Shown here one piece after another: positions 59,348 through 64,000 of a stretch of DNA of 64,000 nt; the first letter of the stretch is position 1, and every line of letters starts with the position of its first letter. The translations under genes were made by a program, and so were the position numbers. This DNA comes from an uncultured Prevotellaceae bacterium (lineage in GTDB: Bacteria > Bacteroidota > Bacteroidia > Bacteroidales > Bacteroidaceae). The notes under the pieces were generated by a model, which saw only the letters and a program-made list of their open reading frames with translations, was not told the DNA's origin and did not search any database. The stretch lies in the NCBI GenBank assembly GCA_900315565.1, contig OMZS01000007.1:1-64000 (forward strand). Direction: 5' to 3'.

Positions 59348-59770
59348 TCATTTTTCATTTAGCGAAGCGTAAATCAAATAGGGCGCCAGATAGCACACCA
59401 CATCGCTCGTGTCGAATGTGCCGCTCAGCACGCCGGCACCCTGCAACAGTTCTGAGAGGGCTCCCGCCAACGGAATGGGCAATGTGGCCAATAGGCGCCA
59501 GCGCAGCGCGCGCCCTTGCATCAGCCAGCCCACCAGCAGCACGTAGGCTGCCGACCACAGGCCGCCCGGCAAACTGTAAACCATCCAATCGGGCAGCTGC
59601 ATGCTGCCCAAGAGTGTTCTCATGCTGTCGGCCCAGCTGCCTATTCCCGTTGCGTCGGCGACACTAAAAAGCAGCAATGTGCGTGGCCTGAACAGCACGT
59701 AAACCATGCCGCCCATAGCCAGCAACAGCAGCCCGAACCACGGTTGGGCCTTGGTGAGAATCTTTTCCAT
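59348..59770 (-). CDS. VanZ-like membrane protein
   Basis: A 140-residue membrane protein with about four helices. GALSELLQGAGVLSGTFDTSDV (about 108-129) resembles the VanZ E..Q........D..D pattern, though less clearly than in the protein at 40552. The last seven codons (ASLNEK-stop) coincide with a 22-bp sequence that also ends the CAT-like gene at 61528. The ATG at 59770 follows a promoter by about 9 bp; the longer reading begins upstream of this promoter. Confidence 0.72.
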   Translation of the reverse strand: MEKILTKAQPWFGLLLLAMGGMVYVLFRPRTLLLFSVADATGIGSWADSMRTLLGSMQLPDWMVYSLPGGLWSAAYVLLVGWLMQGRALRWRLLATLPIPLAGALSELLQGAGVLSGTFDTSDVVCYLAPYLIYASLNEK

Positions 59771-59778
59771 CGTGATTG

Positions 59779-59809
59779 CAAAGATATGAAAAAACCTTTC
59801 GACAACAAA
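59779..59809 (-). promoter_or_regulatory. Promoter of the VanZ-like gene
   Basis: On the minus strand TTTG (59809-59806) and TATCTTTG (59786-59779) are 19 bp apart; the ATG at 59770 is 8 bp past the element. Confidence 0.8.
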
Positions 59810-59953
59810 ATAAATAAGGTTGAAGTTGCATGGGGAACCCCATTTTTCTTCAAAATTAATTAAATCGGTGCCGATTTTAAAAAACATTGCCTATCAAAGT
59901 ATATTTATCGTTAATAGTTTGTTGCTAAACAGTCAATTTCTTGAAAACCGTCC

Positions 59954-59961
59954 TATCTTTG
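59954..59961 (+). promoter_or_regulatory. Promoter -7 element for the gene at 59967
   Basis: TATCTTTG is followed by ATG after only 5 bp. No exact TTTG at -33. Confidence 0.5.
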
Positions 59962-59966
59962 CATCG

Positions 59967-60575
59967 ATGCAATACCATGTCAGCAAGCTGCTCCCAGCAA
60001 TCGTAGTCACAATGGCTCTATGCCAACACGCCAAGGCCAACAGCGCCATGGCGCAATTGTCGTATATCCATTGTCCATCATCGGCTGTCATGGTTCCAAC
60101 CGACAGCGTGGCTGCCGACTCGGCCAAGAACGAACGCACCATTGTGGTGGCCGACATGGAAACCCGCACCCCCATTCGCCAAGTGTTGGTGTTTTTGCCC
60201 AACCGCGAGAGTGTGCGCACCAACTATCGTGGCGAGTTTGTGCTGCGCACCGACACCTTCTCGCTGCTCCGCCTGCGGCATCCCAAATACCATGAGCTGA
60301 AGATTACCGCCGCTGAACTGGCCCATGAGGACACTCTGCTATTGCTTCCGCGTGAGAACCCGCTGGGCGAAGTGGTGGTTTATGGGCACAGAAAAGACGA
60401 GCAGGCCAAGCTCAATGCCTTGCACAACCAAATCAACAACCAAATGATAGAAGAGCTGCGCGCGCTGGCCCACAAACCTGGCGTGAATTTCGATTTCGGC
60501 GAACTCACCGACTTCAAAGGGCGCGCCCGGCGCAAAAGAGCCGAGCGAATTAAACGCTCATTGGAGAAATACTGA
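59967..60575 (+). CDS. Exported protein with carboxypeptidase-regulatory-like domain
   Basis: A 202-residue protein with a signal peptide (about 1-23). Residues about 58-115 (VVADMETRTPIRQVLVFLP, TNYRGEFVLRTD) follow the pattern of the CarboxypepD_reg-like or peptidase-associated beta-sandwich often found on Bacteroidetes surface proteins. The C-terminus is basic (RARRKRAERIKRSLEKY). Function unknown. ATG 59967 lies 5 bp past a -7 element; one base separates its stop from the convergent CDF gene. Confidence 0.7.
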   Translation: MQYHVSKLLPAIVVTMALCQHAKANSAMAQLSYIHCPSSAVMVPTDSVAADSAKNERTIVVADMETRTPIRQVLVFLPNRESVRTNYRGEFVLRTDTFSLLRLRHPKYHELKITAAELAHEDTLLLLPRENPLGEVVVYGHRKDEQAKLNALHNQINNQMIEELRALAHKPGVNFDFGELTDFKGRARRKRAERIKRSLEKY

Positions 60576-60576
60576 C

Positions 60577-61488
60577 TTATTCGTTCGGTTCGACATGAAC
60601 CGCCACATGGGTGGCAGCGCCGTAGTGCTGCCTCAGCACAGCCTCCACTTCTGAGGCCTTGTCGTGCGCCTCGCGCAGGGGAATGTCGCCTGGCATGAGT
60701 ATATGCAGCTCAATGGCGTAGTGGTTGCCCAAACGGCGAGTGCGCAGGTCGTGGGGCTTGGAAACGCCCTCGACAGAAGCAGCCAGTTGCAGGATTTCGG
60801 TTTCTACCTCGTCGGGAAGCGACTGCTCCATCAGGTCGCCAATGCCGCGCCGCACAAGGTCGAAAGACACTTTCACGATGAAAAGTCCGACAACGACCGA
60901 TGCCACAGGATCGAGCACCGTCCAGCGCTGGCCAAGAAAGATGGCACCGCCAATGCCTATGGCAGTGCCTATCGACGAGAGGGCATCGCTGCGGTGGTGC
61001 CAGGCATTGGCTTCTACTGCCTGTGATTGCAGTCGCCGTGCCTCAACCATTGAATAGCGGAAAACGGCCTCCTTCAGCACCACCGACAGCAGGGCAGCCC
61101 AAAGAGCCAGCAAGCCGGGGGCTTTGAGCTGTTGCCCGCCTGCCCACGCTACAATCTTGGTTACGCCGCTGTAGAGTATGCCTACGGCAACCGCCAGCAG
61201 AGCCAGCCCGATGATGGTCATGGCCAGTGTCTCGAACTTTCCGTGGCCGTAGTCGTGCGACTTGTCTTTGGGTTTGTCGCTGATGCGGACAAAGAGAATC
61301 ACAATGATGTCGGTCACAAAGTCGCTGAGCGAGTGGACGGCGTCGGCCAGCATCGCAGCACTGTTTCCCACAATGCCCGCTACGAACTTGAAGAGCAGCA
61401 ACACCACGTTGACCGCTCCTCCCGCCATTGTTACACGGTAGATGCGGCTCCGTCGGCTTCTCGTATCGTTTCCGTTCATATTTCTCAT
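60577..61488 (-). CDS. Cation diffusion facilitator transporter
   Basis: A 303-residue CDF protein with six membrane helices. Metal-site residues are in HSLSDFVTD (helix II) and HHRSDALSS (helix V), and the C-terminal cytoplasmic domain has the HxxE/HxH pattern (YAIELHILMPGD). The HxxxD pairs suit export of Zn2+ or Mn2+/Fe2+. I chose ATG 61488; 61479 also fits. The longer frame to 61524 would translate the ATCATTT repeat. Together with the P1B ATPase at 54689 it gives two metal exporters in 7 kb. Confidence 0.92.
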   Translation of the reverse strand: MRNMNGNDTRSRRSRIYRVTMAGGAVNVVLLLFKFVAGIVGNSAAMLADAVHSLSDFVTDIIVILFVRISDKPKDKSHDYGHGKFETLAMTIIGLALLAVAVGILYSGVTKIVAWAGGQQLKAPGLLALWAALLSVVLKEAVFRYSMVEARRLQSQAVEANAWHHRSDALSSIGTAIGIGGAIFLGQRWTVLDPVASVVVGLFIVKVSFDLVRRGIGDLMEQSLPDEVETEILQLAASVEGVSKPHDLRTRRLGNHYAIELHILMPGDIPLREAHDKASEVEAVLRQHYGAATHVAVHVEPNE

Positions 61489-61494
61489 TTCCAA

Positions 61495-61549
61495 ATTATC
61501 ATTTATCAAAGCGTCATTTATCATTTATCATTTTTCATTTAGCGAAGCG
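61495..61549. repeat. ATCATTT-type repeat between the CDF and CAT-like genes
   Basis: Several units of TTATCATTTA and TTTTTCATTT, ending in AGCGAAGCG. The right part encodes the last codons and stop of the CAT-like gene. Confidence 0.8.
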
Positions 61550-62220
61550 CTATTCCTCATTTCCTTGATGGTTTTCTGCAGTTCCTCCAGAAAGCGTGCG
61601 GCGTGGGTACCGTCAAGCTGGGCGTGGTGAAACTGGAACGACACGTTGAGTGTGGTTCGCAGCCAGTGGCGCTTGTAACGTCCCCAGACCAGGAAAGGGT
61701 TGTTGAAGATGCCGGTGTACTGGTTGACGATGCAGTTTAGTTCGGTGCCCGTCACGGCCGATGTGCCAACAATCATGGCACCGTCGTCGGTGATGTCCTG
61801 ACATGTGGTGGCAGCTTTCCGGGTGAGGGTGTCGTAGTCAGTGCTAAACTGTTGCAGGCTGTCGGAGTAGGGGATGTCGCACGTGCTGATGCCACCCGCC
61901 TTGTTGCCGACAATCACGTTGACGGCCATGCGGTCGAAACGGTAAAGCTTGCACTGTGCTGACAAGGGGACAAACCCCATGGCCTGATTGTTTGCTAGTG
62001 GCTTTTCGGGCAGCAGGTAAAACTCGTCTATGGTGCTGGCAGCCTTGGCAATGCACCAGCACAGAAGCATATTGAATTTCAGGTTCTTCTTTCGGCTGAG
62101 TCTTACAAGCTGCGTTACGTCGAATGTCTTGACGAGCGTCACCATTGGCATGGGCGACTGCATCCACTTTTCGAAAGCCTGAGCCCGGTTTGTAGTTTTG
62201 GGGTCGATTTCTTGTTTCAT
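61528..62220 (-). CDS. Chloramphenicol acetyltransferase-like protein (CatA-like)
   Basis: A 230-residue acetyl-CoA-dependent acyltransferase of the CAT fold. The catalytic motif is HHAQLDGTHAARF (about 203-215); FNMLLCWCIAKA (about 49-60) and the middle region (SCxxP-like STCDIPYSDS) fit CAT relatives. Many Bacteroidetes chromosomal CatA-like proteins do not give resistance, so activity on chloramphenicol is unproven. The last codons are shared with the gene at 59348. A 16-codon open frame precedes it (62245-62295). Confidence 0.85.
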   Translation of the reverse strand: MKQEIDPKTTNRAQAFEKWMQSPMPMVTLVKTFDVTQLVRLSRKKNLKFNMLLCWCIAKAASTIDEFYLLPEKPLANNQAMGFVPLSAQCKLYRFDRMAVNVIVGNKAGGISTCDIPYSDSLQQFSTDYDTLTRKAATTCQDITDDGAMIVGTSAVTGTELNCIVNQYTGIFNNPFLVWGRYKRHWLRTTLNVSFQFHHAQLDGTHAARFLEELQKTIKEMRNSASLNEK

Positions 62221-62244
62221 AATGCATAATATTTAATGCATAAT

Positions 62245-62295
62245 TTATAATGCGACTAACAAGGCCAGCAGTGTGAAGAGATAGTTCTTGTTCAT
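62245..62295 (-). CDS. Possible leader peptide (16 residues) upstream of the CAT-like gene
   Basis: ATG at 62295 opens a frame MNKNYLFTLLALLVAL-stop, ending 25 bp before the CAT-like ATG. It looks like a bare signal peptide. The spacer contains three copies of AATGCAT, which is self-complementary. It may be a regulatory leader or the relic of a lost gene. Confidence 0.3.
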   Translation of the reverse strand: MNKNYLFTLLALLVAL

Positions 62296-62311
62296 AGATA
62301 TTATTATTTAT

Positions 62312-62372
62312 TTGATTTCACAATTTCACAATTTCACAATTTATCATTTATCATTTATCATTTATCATTTCT
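62312..62372. repeat. TTTCACAA and ATCATTT tandem repeats
   Basis: Three TTTCACAA units are followed by about four TTATCATT units that run into the stop codon of the phosphoesterase gene (62365). Confidence 0.82.
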
Positions 62373-63483
62373 CATTTCCCTTCGAAGCGCCTTCGTTGCA
62401 AATGGTTGCCACAATGTATTCTGATCGTGTTCCGATGCGGAATTTTCCGCCCCAAATTCCAATGCCCGAACTGACGTAATAGCGGGTGTCGCCACGCTGA
62501 TGCGAGCCGAAGGCACACTCGTAGATGGCTTCGGTAATCCATGAGATGGGCCAAACCTGACCGTGGTGGGTGTGGCCGCTCAGCTGAAAGTCGATGCCTG
62601 CCTGCTGGGCTTCTTCCAGATGGTAGGGCTGGTGGTCGAGCAAAATAGAGAACGTGCTGTCGGGAATTTCTTCGGCCAACTGGGCCACGCTTTTGCGGTG
62701 GGGATTGGTGCGGTCATCGCGCCCCATAATGCAGAGGTCGCCTACGGTGGCCACGCTGTCGCGCAGCAACCGGATGTCAGCCTGACGATAAAACAGCTGG
62801 GCGTTGGGCTGTCCGCTGTAGTATTCGTGGTTGCCCAGACAGGCATAAACGGGAGCGTTGAGGCGCAAAAACTCGCGCCACGATTCTTCCTGCTCAAGCG
62901 GCTGGGTGCTGATATCGATAATGTCGCCGGCAATGAGAATCAGGTCAGCTTTCTCGCGGTTGATCATATCCACCCATCGGGCCAGTTCCTTGCGGCGGTT
63001 GTGGTAGCCCAGGTGCATGTCGGTAAGCATCACCACCGTGAGCGGACGGCTGAGGTGCTTGCTGGTGGTGAGGGTGAGCGGCTGGCGCACCTTGTTGCGG
63101 TAGTGTATGTTGCCATAAACAAAGATGGCTGTGAGCACCACGGCAATGACCAGTGCTGTGGTGCCGTTATGAACGACCACGGCTTTGGGCACCAGGCGCA
63201 CCAAGCGGCCCAAGTCGAGCAGCAGGAAGGCGATGGCCAGATAAAGCAAAATGAAGAGGGTAGAGTTGCCCACTTCGTAGAGCGTACTGGCGGCGTTGAG
63301 TGAAAGCATGCCGCGCAACCGAGTGAAATTGGCAAACATGCAGCAGAAAGCCAACAGCCCCCCTAGCAACACACATGCCTTGGCCCATGGTGCAAAGGGC
63401 AGCAGCTGCCAAATGTGCCAGCAGATGTATGCAAATCCCATCGTGGGAAGGAGTGTAAAGAGGAGCATCCACATCATTTTCAT
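62365..63483 (-). CDS. Membrane-anchored metallophosphoesterase (YkuE-like)
   Basis: A 372-residue protein with about four N-terminal membrane helices (about 5-140) and a calcineurin-like phosphoesterase domain: LTDMHLGYHN (about 154-163), LIAGDIID (about 186-193), CLGNHEYY (about 221-228), LLDHQPY and QLSGHTHHGQ (about 322-331). Relatives act on lipid or nucleotide phosphates outside the membrane. TATTTTTG at 63503-63496 on the minus strand may be the -7 element. The stop lies inside an ATCATTT repeat. Confidence 0.92.
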   Translation of the reverse strand: MKMMWMLLFTLLPTMGFAYICWHIWQLLPFAPWAKACVLLGGLLAFCCMFANFTRLRGMLSLNAASTLYEVGNSTLFILLYLAIAFLLLDLGRLVRLVPKAVVVHNGTTALVIAVVLTAIFVYGNIHYRNKVRQPLTLTTSKHLSRPLTVVMLTDMHLGYHNRRKELARWVDMINREKADLILIAGDIIDISTQPLEQEESWREFLRLNAPVYACLGNHEYYSGQPNAQLFYRQADIRLLRDSVATVGDLCIMGRDDRTNPHRKSVAQLAEEIPDSTFSILLDHQPYHLEEAQQAGIDFQLSGHTHHGQVWPISWITEAIYECAFGSHQRGDTRYYVSSGIGIWGGKFRIGTRSEYIVATICNEGASKGNEK

Positions 63484-63546
63484 GCTTTTTTGCGGCAAAA
63501 ATAGCAAATAAATGGCAATTGGCAATTGAAAATTGATAATATTTTA

Positions 63547-63554
63547 TAATTTTG
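63547..63554 (+). promoter_or_regulatory. Promoter -7 element for the LTA-synthase-type gene
   Basis: TAATTTTG matches the consensus and lies 64 bp before ATG 63619; the -33 element is unclear. Confidence 0.5.
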
Positions 63555-63618
63555 CACGCGAAACGCCTTTTTCAAGGCAGCCATGTTGTAAAAGAAGTAA
63601 AAGCAGAATGAAGCAACC

Positions 63619-64000
63619 ATGAAAATTAGATTCAGATATTTCTTGCTGACCTACGTCCTGTTTGTGGTCATTTTCGTTTTCGAGAAACCTCTGTTCATGC
63701 TGCGCCATTTGTCGCAGTTCAAGGCATCGTCGTTCTCCGAGTGGATGAGTGTGATTTGGAATGGCTTGTCGCTCGACCTCACTGCCGCCGCCTGGCTGAC
63801 GGTGATTCCGGGCTTGTTGCTGACTTGCACCATCTGGTCGCGAAAGAAGTTGTGGCGCCGCCTGGCAAAAATCTATTTTCTGTTGGCCTCGCTGCTCATG
63901 GCTGGCGTGTTCGTGGCCGACATGGCTGTTTATCCCAACACGGGCTCAAAACTTACCGCCAACTCGCTGGGCGCGTTGCTGACGCAGCCGAGTGCCGTCT
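63619..64000 (+). CDS. LTA synthase/phosphoglycerol transferase-type sulfatase, N-terminal part
   Basis: The gene runs off the right edge after 127 codons. What is visible is the membrane domain: YFLLTYVLFVVIFVFEKPLF (about 7-26), a loop with NGLSLDLTAAAWLTVIPGL and further helices with FVADMAVYPNTG. This matches the N-terminus of Bacteroidetes alkaline-phosphatase-superfamily membrane enzymes related to LTA synthase. The catalytic domain lies outside the window, so the exact activity cannot be read. Confidence 0.72.
   Translation, partial: MKIRFRYFLLTYVLFVVIFVFEKPLFMLRHLSQFKASSFSEWMSVIWNGLSLDLTAAAWLTVIPGLLLTCTIWSRKKLWRRLAKIYFLLASLLMAGVFVADMAVYPNTGSKLTANSLGALLTQPSAV

Overview
The window is a chromosomal segment from a member of the Bacteroidota, most likely of the Prevotella group. 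Support comes from the promoters, which match the Bacteroidetes form TTTG, 19-20 bp, TAnnTTTG (seen upstream of hsdM, both tRNA genes, gyrB, recO and others). Further support is a 'smalltalk' small protein beside an HU-like gene, the topA-aroK-speA-argB block, lipoproteins with Bacteroidetes-type signals, and Prevotella-style C-terminal sorting tails. Most genes are moderately GC-rich. AT-rich sequence marks the hsdS recognition domains, four genes in the restriction locus, and the intergenic repeats.

Layout. 1-500: 3' end of an HU-like gene and a smalltalk gene. 588-8711: a type I restriction-modification locus (hsdM, hsdS, hsdR) carrying four uncharacterised genes, two of them for predicted membrane proteins. 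8848-20408: secreted and envelope proteins: sialate O-acetylesterase, an acetyl-esterase-like hydrolase, a 910-residue protein made of four repeats, a CapA-like phosphatase, and an operon of thioredoxin-fold lipoprotein, FG-GAP-like protein and DUF3160 protein. 20917-21638: a MNT/HEPN pair. 21884-33352: pnp, topA, aroK, speA, argB, an ECF sigma factor with a membrane partner, a CPBP protease and ribF. 33349-40968: Ca2+ P-type ATPase, tRNA-Met, acyl-CoA ligase, prfB, a CYTH protein and a VanZ-like protein. 41155-43973: two tandem NSS transporters. 44028-50614: HhH protein, two lipoproteins, then LemA, DUF2207 and a retropepsin-like protease in one run. 50720-54481: gyrB, rpsT, tRNA-Glu and recO. 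54689-64000: Zn/Cd-type P-ATPase with a His-rich N-terminus, ybeY-coaD-AAA ATPase, membrane proteins, a CDF transporter, a CAT-like acetyltransferase, a phosphoesterase and the start of an LTA-synthase-type protein.

The most unusual material is in the non-coding and repeat layer. A family of intergenic repeats with CTAG-centred cores spaced exactly 85 bp apart occurs at three unlinked places (20.6, 36.5 and 54.6 kb). A GC-rich inverted-repeat element of about 110 bp occurs twice, and one arm lies inside a gene. Several short tandem repeats (6, 7 or 8 bp, and ATCATTT-type) sit in leaders, at gene ends and inside coding sequences. Two unrelated genes end in the same 22-bp sequence, so their proteins share a C-terminus. 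The best candidate for an undescribed protein system is the set of four accessory genes in the restriction locus.
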